A stretch of 64,000 nt of DNA from Brevibacillus sp. Lineage in GTDB: Bacteria > Bacillota > Bacilli > Brevibacillales > Brevibacillaceae. The notes under the pieces were generated by a model. The model had not been told where the DNA came from and made no database searches. It saw only the letters and a list, made by a program, of their open reading frames with translations. This document shows, piece by piece, positions 52,298 to 60,144 of the stretch. The stretch is from assembly GCA_017656235.1 (NCBI GenBank), contig JACDOF010000001.1:558001-622000 (forward strand), read 5' to 3'. Both the position numbers and the translations under genes were made by a program. How positions within the stretch are numbered: position 1 is the stretch's first letter; every line of letters starts with the position of its first letter.

Positions 52298-53068
52298 ATG
52301 AAAAAGAACAGGCTGCTGCAGATGATTCTCAGTTTGACACTGGTGGTTTCGGCCCTGTACGGCTGCGCTGGGCAAACAGAGAGCGGGGCAGACAAACCGG
52401 AGTTTGTGTTTGCGATGAGCGGCATGTATCCGCCGTTTAACTATCAGGAGAACGGGGAGTTGGTTGGATTTGATGTAGAGATTGGCAAGGCGTTGGCCGA
52501 AAAGATGGGGATGACTCCAAAACCGGTAACCAATCCGTGGCAGACGATCCTGGCCGCATTGAAAGCTGACAAGTTTGACGCCATCATTGGCAGTATGGCG
52601 ATTACAGAAGAGCGGCAGAAGGAAGTAGATTTCACCAAACCCTATTACGAATCGGGTGCGCAAATATTCGTCAGTCAGGATAATCAGGAAATCACTTCGG
52701 CCGATGATTTGAAAGGAAAGCGGATCGGTGTGGTTGTATCCAGCACGTTTGAACAGGTGGCCAAGGAGTACACGGACAAAGTAGAGGCGTATGACAGTGA
52801 CGTCACAGCGCTGCAGGAATTGTTGGTGGAAGGGCGGCTGGATGCGGTGATTACGGATGAATTGGTGGGAAAATACGCGATCACAAAGAACAACTTGCCG
52901 ATAAAAGCTGTGGGAGAGCCGCTTTATCTGGATCAGATGGGGATACCGGTCAAGAAAGGGAATCAGGCTTTGCTGGAGAAACTGAACAAAGCGCTGGAAG
53001 AGATCAAAGCAGACGGGACATATGAGCAAATCAGCAAAAAATACTTTGGTGAAAACATTTTACGGTAA
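52298..53068 (+). CDS. polar amino acid ABC transporter substrate-binding lipoprotein, 256 aa
   Basis: SBP family 3 binding protein. Lipoprotein signal ends ALYGC (Cys 23). The mature part has FAMSGMYPPFNYQENGELVGFDVEIGKALAEKMG split over the family motif, and DAIIGSMAITEERQKEVDFT, the typical ligand-binding hinge. Ends KKYFGENIL. Specificity (Gln, Cys, Arg or similar) cannot be told from sequence. Upstream GGGGGAGAGTGGC. Confidence 0.94.
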   Translation: MKKNRLLQMILSLTLVVSALYGCAGQTESGADKPEFVFAMSGMYPPFNYQENGELVGFDVEIGKALAEKMGMTPKPVTNPWQTILAALKADKFDAIIGSMAITEERQKEVDFTKPYYESGAQIFVSQDNQEITSADDLKGKRIGVVVSSTFEQVAKEYTDKVEAYDSDVTALQELLVEGRLDAVITDELVGKYAITKNNLPIKAVGEPLYLDQMGIPVKKGNQALLEKLNKALEEIKADGTYEQISKKYFGENILR

Positions 53069-53086
53069 AAATTATGAGGTTTCGAC

Positions 53087-53127
53087 AACCACCCTCTGCC
53101 CCGGAGAGGGTGGTTTGTGCTTTTTTG
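53087..53127 (+). terminator. intrinsic terminator after the ABC operon
   Basis: AACCACCCTCT pairs with AGAGGGTGGTT around GCCCCGG, followed by TGTGCTTTTTT. Confidence 0.85.
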
Positions 53128-53396
53128 TAATATTTTAGAAGGATTGAACAACGAAGGTGTAGAATGGAGTAAACGAGAAAACAAGTGGATGGTGATTGAA
53201 TCAGCTTTCCCACTCGGCGCTGCAGAACGAAAAAGGGAGTCGATGCATTATATACATAATTAATCTTATGTTGACATTTGGGTCAGGTAAGACAGCTTGT
53301 CATTATGGTATGATGTTGGTGAGAAACAGCGAAGGATGACCGCAAGCGTGATACCAAAAAAGAGGAATGGACCGGTGAAAAGCTGGGGGCGGCAGT
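53128..53396 (+). promoter_or_regulatory. leader and promoter region of the soluble histidine kinase
   Basis: An extended -10 (TGG-TATGAT, about 53306-53314) follows A+T-rich DNA that contains TTGACA (53274-53279), too far upstream to pair with it. No gene of its own was seen here. Confidence 0.4.
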
Positions 53397-54632
53397 ATGC
53401 TTCTGCCAGCTTGCTCCACCGTCTGTGGGGGTTGTGTTGGTGTGGAACGAGAACGGGCAAAAGCGATCCTGCTGCCAGAATTGATCAGGCTGATACCCAA
53501 AGTAATCGAGCGCAATTATCAAGAGATGTTGGCTCGGGGTGGGGACTGCGCCAAATACGTCCATGAATACGGAGTAGAAGTCATGGCGCTCAACCGACAC
53601 ACATTGGAACGCCTTTTTTACGCACTTTTTGCACCAGAGGAGGAGTATGAGCGTTTCAAATCCGAACTGGAAAAGGAAGCGGCTGTACAGGGAGTTGCCG
53701 CCATCAGACAGGGGATTCCCGTAAATGTGGTGATGGCTGCCATCACCGGTATGCGGATCTGTCTGTTTGAGCTTGTGGCGGAAACCTTGCTTCGTGTGCA
53801 AAATCAAGTCCTGTCCGTATCTGCCTACGGGATTTTTTGCCGCTTAAATGAGGTCATGGCCCTTCGCTGTCAGCACTTCATCCATACATACTTTTCCCAA
53901 CAAGAAGAACAAATGGATCATCTGCACGAGCAGAAGATTTCGGTCATTGGACACATGGCGGCAGGGATGGCTCATGAACTGCGCAATCCACTCACTTCGT
54001 TCCAGGGGTTCCTGAAATTGATGGAGGAAAGCATCAGGCAGGACAGTATGGATTCAGCCTCCTTTCTTGCCTACATACGTATCTGCCAGGATGAGCTAAA
54101 AGGATTGCAGGAGTTGTTGTCGAACTTTCTGATCATGGCGCGCAAGCAAGAGACAGCAAAAAAAGAAGTAAACGTCCTTGGCCTGAAGCCGATCATGCAG
54201 CGCATTCATGATGTTTCCCGCCACTTTGCGATTGAAAAGGATGTCAACCTAAGGTTCGGGCAGATGGATGATTCCATTTGTGTGCGTGGGGTTGCCTCAT
54301 ACATTGAGCAGGTGGGCCTGAATATTCTCAAGAACGCCGTGGATGCCGTTTCGGTCGGCGGACAGGTAAATGTGGAGGTGCTCACTGATCCTGATGAGCG
54401 AGTTGTCAGAATTTGCTTTGCCGATAACGGGGCGGGTATGGAACGTGACCAATTGGCACACATCTTTGACCCCTTTTATACGACGAAAGAAAAAGGAACC
54501 GGACTCGGACTGGCGATTTGTCGTCAACTGGTGACAGAAATGGGCGGCACGATCCACGTCGAATCACAGCCGGGGAAGGGAACCAGAGTAATTGTGGAAC
54601 TGCCGAGAGTGGAAGGGAGAGCACAGCAATGA
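53397..54632 (+). CDS. soluble sensor histidine kinase, 411 aa
   Basis: No membrane helix. The N-terminal ~170 residues are helical (LLPELIRLIPKVIERNYQEM and FKSELEKEAAVQGVAAIRQG) and resemble RsbRD-type sensory N-terminal domains. The HisKA domain has IGHMAAGMAHELRNPLTSF (His near 191) and an HATPase domain has NILKNAVDAV, DNGAGM and GTGLGLAICRQL, as in sporulation kinases (KinA/KinB group). No response regulator is adjacent, so it is an orphan that could feed a phosphorelay. ATG 53397 has a weak GGGGGCGG; GTG 53442 is an alternative start. Confidence 0.85.
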   Translation: MLLPACSTVCGGCVGVERERAKAILLPELIRLIPKVIERNYQEMLARGGDCAKYVHEYGVEVMALNRHTLERLFYALFAPEEEYERFKSELEKEAAVQGVAAIRQGIPVNVVMAAITGMRICLFELVAETLLRVQNQVLSVSAYGIFCRLNEVMALRCQHFIHTYFSQQEEQMDHLHEQKISVIGHMAAGMAHELRNPLTSFQGFLKLMEESIRQDSMDSASFLAYIRICQDELKGLQELLSNFLIMARKQETAKKEVNVLGLKPIMQRIHDVSRHFAIEKDVNLRFGQMDDSICVRGVASYIEQVGLNILKNAVDAVSVGGQVNVEVLTDPDERVVRICFADNGAGMERDQLAHIFDPFYTTKEKGTGLGLAICRQLVTEMGGTIHVESQPGKGTRVIVELPRVEGRAQQ

Positions 54633-54877
54633 GAGTGCCGATTTACCAGATTGCCAATCGGGTGGGTATGCATCCGAGTGAGCTGGCTATGGCGGTCCGG
54701 GATGGTGAGGTAACCGGCGAGGTGCCGGATGGAACCGGACAGTCCAAACAGGCGTGGGTCGACCTGATATCGTTTCAAAACTACATTCAGTGGCTGTACG
54801 AGCAAGGCTCGCTGAATGAGACGCGCTACTTCAAGGCGCTTCGACATCTGGAGCGATTGCGCCGACAGATGAGCTGA
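54629..54877 (+). CDS. small helix-turn-helix-like protein, 82 aa
   Basis: ATG 54629 overlaps the kinase stop (ATGA), so the two are translationally coupled. It begins MRVPIYQIANRVGMHPSELA, close to a MerR/excisionase-type helix-turn-helix opening, and continues QAWVDLISFQNYIQWLYEQG. No wing or metal ligands were seen. It may regulate or bridge the kinase, but the function is not known and the family is not firmly recognised. Confidence 0.65.
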   Translation: MRVPIYQIANRVGMHPSELAMAVRDGEVTGEVPDGTGQSKQAWVDLISFQNYIQWLYEQGSLNETRYFKALRHLERLRRQMS

Positions 54878-54886
54878 TCAGGATGG

Positions 54887-54922
54887 AACGTGAACCTGTT
54901 TTCTACGGGGTCACGTTTTTTT
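54887..54922 (+). terminator. intrinsic terminator after the kinase operon
   Basis: AACGTGAACC pairs with GGGGTCACGTT around TGTTTTCTAC and runs into a T tract. Confidence 0.8.
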
Positions 54923-55000
54923 CACATTATTAACCATACATTTTCTACAACATCAATGACCCGCTTCATGGGTGGATTTGTGCAAAATAGATCCAGGAAA

Positions 55001-55068
55001 ACACCTGATGACACCTGTCGTATCATAGACACCGGGCGCTCTCGTCAGCTATTGGCATAGGAATTGCT
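55001..55068 (+). promoter_or_regulatory. sigma-54 promoter of the PTS operon
   Basis: TTGGCATAGGAATTGCT (55052-55068) has GG (55054-55055) and GC (55066-55067) exactly 12 bases apart, the -24/-12 layout read by sigma-54. Upstream, TGAT-GACA-CC-TGTC with a following ATCA (about 55003-55024) is an inverted repeat that could bind the activator encoded at 60145-63051. Confidence 0.7.
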
Positions 55069-55115
55069 TTCTTACCTGGGTAAGTTGGAGGGGAAAGGAG
55101 GGAGGAAAACGACGG

Positions 55116-55592
55116 ATGCACGGGCTGCTTACACCGGAACATCTCCTAGTGTTGAATCAGCCATGTGACCGCATCGGTGTCCTGCAGCGGCTGGGCGCTC
55201 TCTTGGTGAAGAGCGGGACGGTTGAGCAGGCTTATGTGGATGCCGTAGTGGCGCGGGAAGGGGAGTATCCGACGGGATTGGAGATCGGAGAGATAAACGT
55301 GGCCATCCCACACGCAAATACGACTTCTGTTTGCCGGTCGGGGATTGCGTTGGGAATTGTCAAACCAGGTGTCAAGTTTTGCAGCATGGCGGAACCCGAC
55401 AAGGAGATTCTTGTACAGGTTGTCATCCTGCTTGCTGCCCAGAAGAGCGAACTGCAGCTTCACGTATTGGAACAGATCATGGAGTTTATACAGGACCAGG
55501 GACGGCTGCAGACAATGTTGGAAGCAGCAGATGAACAGGAGCTGTACACGCGACTTACGCAACATCTTGCGTTGGGAGAACGACAGGGATGA
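55116..55592 (+). CDS. PTS enzyme IIA, galactitol/fructose-mannitol type, 158 aa
   Basis: Phosphocarrier of the EIIA fru/mtl superfamily. The active His lies in INVAIPHANTTSV; the fold reads LEQIMEFIQDQGRL near the end. ATG 55116 follows AAAGGAGGGAGGAAAACGACGG. First gene of the sigma-54 operon. The EIIB and EIIC that follow are galactitol-type, so the EIIA probably serves that complex (GatA-like). Confidence 0.88.
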   Translation: MHGLLTPEHLLVLNQPCDRIGVLQRLGALLVKSGTVEQAYVDAVVAREGEYPTGLEIGEINVAIPHANTTSVCRSGIALGIVKPGVKFCSMAEPDKEILVQVVILLAAQKSELQLHVLEQIMEFIQDQGRLQTMLEAADEQELYTRLTQHLALGERQG

Positions 55593-55634
55593 ATGGATTT
55601 GACTGGTGAATGACACCCTCCCTACTCAAACAAA

Positions 55635-55648
55635 TGTAAGCGTTTACT
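55635..55648 (+). promoter_or_regulatory. candidate CcpA (cre) site inside the PTS operon
   Basis: TGTAAGCGTTTACT matches the cre consensus TGWAANCGNTNWCA at all but the last base. It lies between the EIIA and EIIB genes, where a CcpA roadblock could stop transcription when glucose is present. Confidence 0.45.
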
Positions 55649-55675
55649 AAAAACCAGAGAAAGGTGGATGGAAAG

Positions 55676-55957
55676 TTGAGCAAAAAAGTGGTGGTAATAT
55701 GTGGTACGGGAGTCTGCACATCTACAGTGGTGATGGGAAAATTGAAAGCGTTTTTACAAGAGAAGGGTCTCAACGTAAACCTGACTCAGTCCAAGGTGTC
55801 AGACGTGATGAACCGCGCCTCCGACTATGATTTGATTATTTCCACGACGGCAGTACCTTCGACGATCGGCACAAAAGTAATCAACGCTGTACCGGTCTTG
55901 ACAGGCGTTGGTAAGGAGAAGTTCTTTGCAGAGCTGGAAGCAGCTTTAAAAGAGTAG
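55676..55957 (+). CDS. PTS enzyme IIB, galactitol type, 93 aa
   Basis: Cys-phosphorylated EIIB of the GatB family. The active Cys is in VVVICGTGVCTSTVVMGK; a Rossmann-like fold follows. TTG 55676 lies eight bases after AAAGGTGG; a GTG 12 bases earlier would put that site inside the gene. Starts 84 bases after the EIIA stop, across the cre site. Confidence 0.88.
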   Translation: MSKKVVVICGTGVCTSTVVMGKLKAFLQEKGLNVNLTQSKVSDVMNRASDYDLIISTTAVPSTIGTKVINAVPVLTGVGKEKFFAELEAALKE

Positions 55958-56008
55958 TGGAAGTGTTGCTCCGGAAGCAGTCTTAACAACAAAGAGGAGG
56001 AATGTGGC

Positions 56009-57358
56009 GTGCAAGTGATTCAATATTTGATTGATCTAGGCCCTTCCGTCATGTTACCGATTATTATTTTCATCTTCGGTCTTATTCTTAAATCGAAACC
56101 AAGTTCGGCTTTCCATGCAGGGCTGACGGTTGGAATAGGCTTTATTGGAATCAACCTCGTAATTGGTTTGTTGATGGACAGTCTGGGGCCTGCTGCAAAG
56201 GACATGGTAAGCCGATTGGGTATTCAACTCAGCGTCATTGATGTTGGCTGGCCGGCGACGGCAGCTGTGTCCTTTGGTTCTACCGTCGGAGCGCTGGCTA
56301 TCCCGATCGGCTTGGCCGTCAACCTGGCGTTGTTGGTGTTTGGTCTGACCAAAACCTTGAACGTCGATTTGTGGAACCTTTGGCACGTCGCTTTTACGGG
56401 AGCGCTTGTCAGCATCATGACGGACAGCTTCACGATGGGGGTATTGACCTCGATTGTCCACACAATCGTAATCTTGGTTCTGTCTGACTTAACTGCCAAG
56501 CACGTTGAAAAATACTACGGATATCCCAATGTCGCGTTTCCGCACGGAACCTCGACGCCATACTATTTGTTCGCCCTACCACTGGAAAAACTGTTTAACG
56601 TGATTCCTGGAATCAAGGATTGGAAAGCTGATCCGGAGGCGATTCAGAAGCGGCTCGGAGTATTTGGTGAATCGATTGTTCTTGGACTAATCCTTGGAAT
56701 TATTATCGGGATCCTCGCTGGTTGGAATATTCAGGATATTCTGCAATTGGGCGTGAAGACAGCAGCGGTGATGCTGTTGTTGCCTCGTGTCGTGTCAATT
56801 TTGATGGAAGGGTTAATGCCCATCTCGGAAGCGGCCGGGGAGTTCGTCAAAAGGCGTTTCCCGGACAGGGAACTGTATATCGGGATGGACTCGGCACTGG
56901 CTGTCGGACACCCGGCCGTTATCGCCGCGTCCTTAATACTGATCCCTGTATCGTTGGGACTGGCGGTGCTGGTACCGGGCAACAAGGTTCTTCCATTTGG
57001 TGACCTGGCCACGATTCCGTTTATGATTTGTTTGATGGTACCGATCTTCCGCGGAAATGTCGTGCGAACTGTAATTGCAGGCGCAATTGCCATCGGATTT
57101 GGCCTGTTGATTGCCACTTACGCCTCGCCGTACTTCACGGAAGCAGCAAAAAATGTGGGCTTCCCGTTTCCGGAAGGAGCTACCGCCATCTCTTCCTTGG
57201 TGGATGGAGCGGTACCGACAACAGCGATCTTCATGTTCGCTGCCAAGCTGGGTTATGCAGGCGTGATTGCAATCGGCCTGATTACCTTGGGGGTTGCTTT
57301 TTACCAGCGTAAAAAAGACAAACAGCTGGCACAACAACAAACCGATCTCGTGTCGTAA
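56009..57358 (+). CDS. PTS enzyme IIC, galactitol type, 449 aa
   Basis: Membrane channel/transporter domain of a Gat-type PTS. Many membrane helices; AGLTVGIGFIGINLVIGLL and the family-typical GTSTPYYLFALPLEKLFN are visible. It ends in a basic tail (YQRKKDKQLAQQQ). GTG 56009 follows GAGGAGGAATGTGGC. The sugar is a hexitol or pentitol by family, but galactitol itself is not proved. Confidence 0.9.
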   Translation: MQVIQYLIDLGPSVMLPIIIFIFGLILKSKPSSAFHAGLTVGIGFIGINLVIGLLMDSLGPAAKDMVSRLGIQLSVIDVGWPATAAVSFGSTVGALAIPIGLAVNLALLVFGLTKTLNVDLWNLWHVAFTGALVSIMTDSFTMGVLTSIVHTIVILVLSDLTAKHVEKYYGYPNVAFPHGTSTPYYLFALPLEKLFNVIPGIKDWKADPEAIQKRLGVFGESIVLGLILGIIIGILAGWNIQDILQLGVKTAAVMLLLPRVVSILMEGLMPISEAAGEFVKRRFPDRELYIGMDSALAVGHPAVIAASLILIPVSLGLAVLVPGNKVLPFGDLATIPFMICLMVPIFRGNVVRTVIAGAIAIGFGLLIATYASPYFTEAAKNVGFPFPEGATAISSLVDGAVPTTAIFMFAAKLGYAGVIAIGLITLGVAFYQRKKDKQLAQQQTDLVS

Positions 57359-57467
57359 TCAAGCAATGGTGGAAGGGGACTGTGGCTCAGGCACTTGGCT
57401 GACGGGTCACCCTTTGACAGCAGTGAACCAAAACGGTGATGGATGACAGCCGGGAAGGGGGAGAACT

Positions 57468-58121
57468 GTGTTAGAAAATTTGAAACAGCTTGTATGGGAA
57501 TTGAATCTGGAACTTCCGAAAAACCGATTGGTTACCATGACAAGCGGAAATGTTAGTGCACGAGACCTGGAGACCGGCTACGTCGTGATCAAGCCAAGCG
57601 GTGTACCATACGAAAGACTGGCACCTGCTGATATGGTCGTAGTCGATCTGAACGGACAGGTGATCGAAGGTTCCCGGAAACCGTCGGTTGATACCGACAC
57701 CCACCTGTACATTTACCGAAACCGGGACGACGTCAACGGGGGGGTTCACACCCATTCGCCCTATGCTACCAGTTTTGCCGTGCTAGGACAGGGCATACCT
57801 CCAGTATTGACCTCGGTAGCCGACATCTTTGGCGGGCCGGTGCCAATCGGTCCATATGCGGCGGTAGGTGGAGAGCAGATCGGTCGGGCTGTGTTGGAAC
57901 ACATTGGAGAATCACCGGCTATCTTGATGAAAAATCACGGTGTGTTTGCAATTGGGCCGACGCCGGAGCTCGCACTCAAGGCAGCCGTCGTCCTGGAAGA
58001 TGTGGCCAAAATTGTGCACCTTGCCATGCTAAAAGGTACTCCGCTTGAAATTCCTGAACACGAGGTAGCGCGGGCGCATCACTACTATCAAACGATGTAC
58101 GGTCAAAAACAAAGCTGCTGA
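57468..58121 (+). CDS. class II aldolase / ribulose-phosphate epimerase family (AraD/FucA), 217 aa
   Basis: Zinc-dependent enzyme acting on a ketose-phosphate. Metal ligands are in GVHTHSPYAT (two His) and LMKNHGVFAIG (third His), with SGNVSARD and KPSGVPYERL binding phosphate. The DTDTHLYIY segment before the HTH ligands fits ribulose-5-phosphate 4-epimerase (UlaF/AraD-like) as well as fuculose-type aldolases. GTG 57468 follows GAAGGGGGAGAACT. It probably metabolises the product of the EIIABC uptake, so the substrate may be a pentitol or hexulose. Confidence 0.85.
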   Translation: MLENLKQLVWELNLELPKNRLVTMTSGNVSARDLETGYVVIKPSGVPYERLAPADMVVVDLNGQVIEGSRKPSVDTDTHLYIYRNRDDVNGGVHTHSPYATSFAVLGQGIPPVLTSVADIFGGPVPIGPYAAVGGEQIGRAVLEHIGESPAILMKNHGVFAIGPTPELALKAAVVLEDVAKIVHLAMLKGTPLEIPEHEVARAHHYYQTMYGQKQSC

Positions 58122-58148
58122 GCGACAGGCTCAGCAGCTTTGTTTTTT
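58107..58148. terminator. strong bidirectional terminator
   Basis: AAACAAAGCTGCTGAGC pairs with GCTCAGCAGCTTTGTTT around GACAG over 17 bases, with a T run on both strands. The aldolase stop codon lies inside the left arm. It ends both the PTS operon and the convergent enzyme I gene. Confidence 0.93.
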
Positions 58149-58174
58149 GATCAGCCATGGCTGCGGTCCTGATC

Positions 58175-59836
58175 CTACAATGTTTGCTGCACCCGCTCTC
58201 TCAGCTCTGCGTAAGTATGCTGCGAGATTTCGTACTTGATCTGCGGGATCAGGCTGGCGGTCATGCTCAACTCTTTTACACCCAGTCCAATCAGGGCCTT
58301 GGCGTATTCCGGAACGCCGGCCATTTCGCCGCAAACCCCCACCCAGATGCCGTTGGCGTTGGCGTGTTCAACGACTTGCCGGATGAGACGCAGGACTGCC
58401 AGATGGCCGGGATCGTACAGATAACCCACTTTTTGGTTCATCCGGTCGGCGGCAAACGTGTACTGGATCAGATCGTTGGAACCGATACTGAAAAAGTCGA
58501 CGTGCCTGGCCAGTTTGTCAGCGATGATGGCCGCTGAAGGCACTTCGATCATGATCCCGGTCTCAATGTGTTTATCGTAAGCGACTCCTTCTTTATCCAG
58601 TTCCGCCTTGGCCTCATGGAGTATGGACAGCGCCTGGGTCAATTCCGCTTCCGTGGCGATCATGGGGAACATGATCCGCAGTTTGCCGTAGTGGCTGGCT
58701 CTGAGAATCGCACGCAATTGAGTCATGAACAGCTCTTTTCGCTCCAGGCAGAGACGAATGGCCCGAAAACCGAGAAATGGATTCATTTCCTCTTCCAGCG
58801 GAAGAGCCGGTACCTGCTTGTCCCCTCCGATGTCCAGCGTACGGATGATCACTGGTCGGCCGCCCATCCCTTCAGCCACTTGACGATATGCCTGGAACTG
58901 TTCTTCTTCATCCGGTAGTGTATCGCGGTCAAGGAAGAGGAATTCGGAGCGGAAAAGTCCGATCGCTTCACCGCCATTCTCCAGCACCGCTTTTACATCA
59001 GAGGGATTCCCAATGTTGGCCGCGACCTCAATCCGTCGTCCGTCTGCCGTAACTGCTTCTTTCTGTGCGGAAGCTTTCAAGCGCTGCTGATTGGCTTGAA
59101 AGACGGTCTGTTTTTCCTGATATTCCCGCATCAATTCGGGAGTGGGATGAAGGATGACGTCACCATTGGTACCGTCCAATACCACCATGTCTCCCGTTGC
59201 CACCTTGCGGGTGATCTCCGGGCAGCCAACGACAGCCGGAATCTGCAGATTGCGGGCCAGGATGGCAGAGTGGCTGGTGGAACCGCCGATTTCGGTGATT
59301 ATGCCTTTGATCGTATCAGGGTTGAGACGGGCTGTATCGGATGGGGTCAAATCGTACGCGACGAGGATCACCGGTTCTGCAATCGACTCCAGCGAAGCGT
59401 CGTTCAGACCCAAGAGATGCTTGAGAACCCGCTTTTCAAGGTCGCGGAAATCGCTGGCCCGCTCTTTCAGGTAGGGATCGTCCAAAGACGCAAACATCGC
59501 CGCGTGTTTGGCGAACACTTCGCGAACAGCCCAAGCGGCATTTTTGCGCTCGGATTGAATCTCCTTTTTGAGTTCATCCGTCAGTACCGGGTCTTCCAGG
59601 ATCATTAAATGGGACTCGAAGATAGCGCTTTCTTCATCTCCGATGCGTTTGGCCACATCCTGTTTTGTCTCCCGCAGATCCTGTTTCGTCTGTTCCAGGG
59701 CTTGAAGCAGGTGGTTCCATTCCTGTTCGACTGCCTCGCTCCCAATCTGCTCGGTTGAAATGGTCAGTTCCGCTTCCTGCAAGAGAAACACAGATCCGGC
59801 TGCATATCCCGGGGATGCGGCAATACCTTTGATCAT
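58175..59836 (-). CDS. ptsI: PTS enzyme I (phosphoenolpyruvate-protein phosphotransferase), 553 aa
   Basis: Takes phosphate from PEP and gives it to HPr. The phospho-His lies in EIGGSTSHSAILARNL (about residue 188). Pyruvate/PEP-domain signatures follow in GIGLFRSEFLFLDRD, FLGFRAIRLCLERKELF and FFSIGSNDLIQYTFAADR, with the catalytic Cys in GVCGEMAG. At 553 aa it is slightly shorter than the usual ~570-575. ATG 59836 follows AAGGGGGAATTACAT. Unlike most Bacilli it is not downstream of HPr: HPr lies at 63072 on the other strand. Confidence 0.95.
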   Translation of the reverse strand: MIKGIAASPGYAAGSVFLLQEAELTISTEQIGSEAVEQEWNHLLQALEQTKQDLRETKQDVAKRIGDEESAIFESHLMILEDPVLTDELKKEIQSERKNAAWAVREVFAKHAAMFASLDDPYLKERASDFRDLEKRVLKHLLGLNDASLESIAEPVILVAYDLTPSDTARLNPDTIKGIITEIGGSTSHSAILARNLQIPAVVGCPEITRKVATGDMVVLDGTNGDVILHPTPELMREYQEKQTVFQANQQRLKASAQKEAVTADGRRIEVAANIGNPSDVKAVLENGGEAIGLFRSEFLFLDRDTLPDEEEQFQAYRQVAEGMGGRPVIIRTLDIGGDKQVPALPLEEEMNPFLGFRAIRLCLERKELFMTQLRAILRASHYGKLRIMFPMIATEAELTQALSILHEAKAELDKEGVAYDKHIETGIMIEVPSAAIIADKLARHVDFFSIGSNDLIQYTFAADRMNQKVGYLYDPGHLAVLRLIRQVVEHANANGIWVGVCGEMAGVPEYAKALIGLGVKELSMTASLIPQIKYEISQHTYAELRERVQQTL

Positions 59837-59899
59837 ATGTAATTCCCCCTTTTTATTGGTTGATTGATCAGGCAGAAGGATACGAAGGATACAAAGAAA

Positions 59900-59918
59900 G
59901 TCAGGGAGCATCCCTGAC
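59900..59918 (-). promoter_or_regulatory. hairpin in the ptsI leader, possible attenuator
   Basis: GTCAGGGA and TCCCTGAC form a perfect 8-bp stem with a 3-base loop and, on the minus strand, are followed by TTTCTTTG. It lies about 65 bases before the ptsI start codon and downstream of its promoter. Confidence 0.5.
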
Positions 59919-59947
59919 CCATGATCCACGGGAATGTATCTTTCCCT

Positions 59948-59976
59948 ATCTTACTATCGCCAGACTGGGCAGTCAA
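59948..59976 (-). promoter_or_regulatory. sigma-A promoter of ptsI
   Basis: On the minus strand TTGACT (59976-59971), 17-base spacer, TAAGAT (59953-59948). Transcription would start about 100 bases before the ptsI ATG. Confidence 0.65.
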
Positions 59977-60103
59977 TTCTGCTGTATATTTTGTGTTTCA
60001 TTTTTTCTCAATTTATGCCACAATAATAGATGCGGCAGGATTTGTGCGTAAGAAGTCTGCGTCATCCGGCTGCGGGCGGTACGGCTGCCGCAGTCGCAGA
60101 ACA

Positions 60104-60120
60104 TTGGCACGAGAATTGCT
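60104..60120 (+). promoter_or_regulatory. sigma-54 promoter of the regulator-HPr operon
   Basis: TTGGCACGAGAATTGCT is a near-perfect sigma-54 -24/-12 element (GG 60106-60107, GC 60118-60119). It lies 25 bases before the activator gene, suggesting that the activator drives its own synthesis. Nearby CTGCGG/CCGCAG (60069-60092) may be an upstream binding site. Confidence 0.8.
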
Positions 60121-60144
60121 TCAGCATGAGCAGGAGGGATTGTA

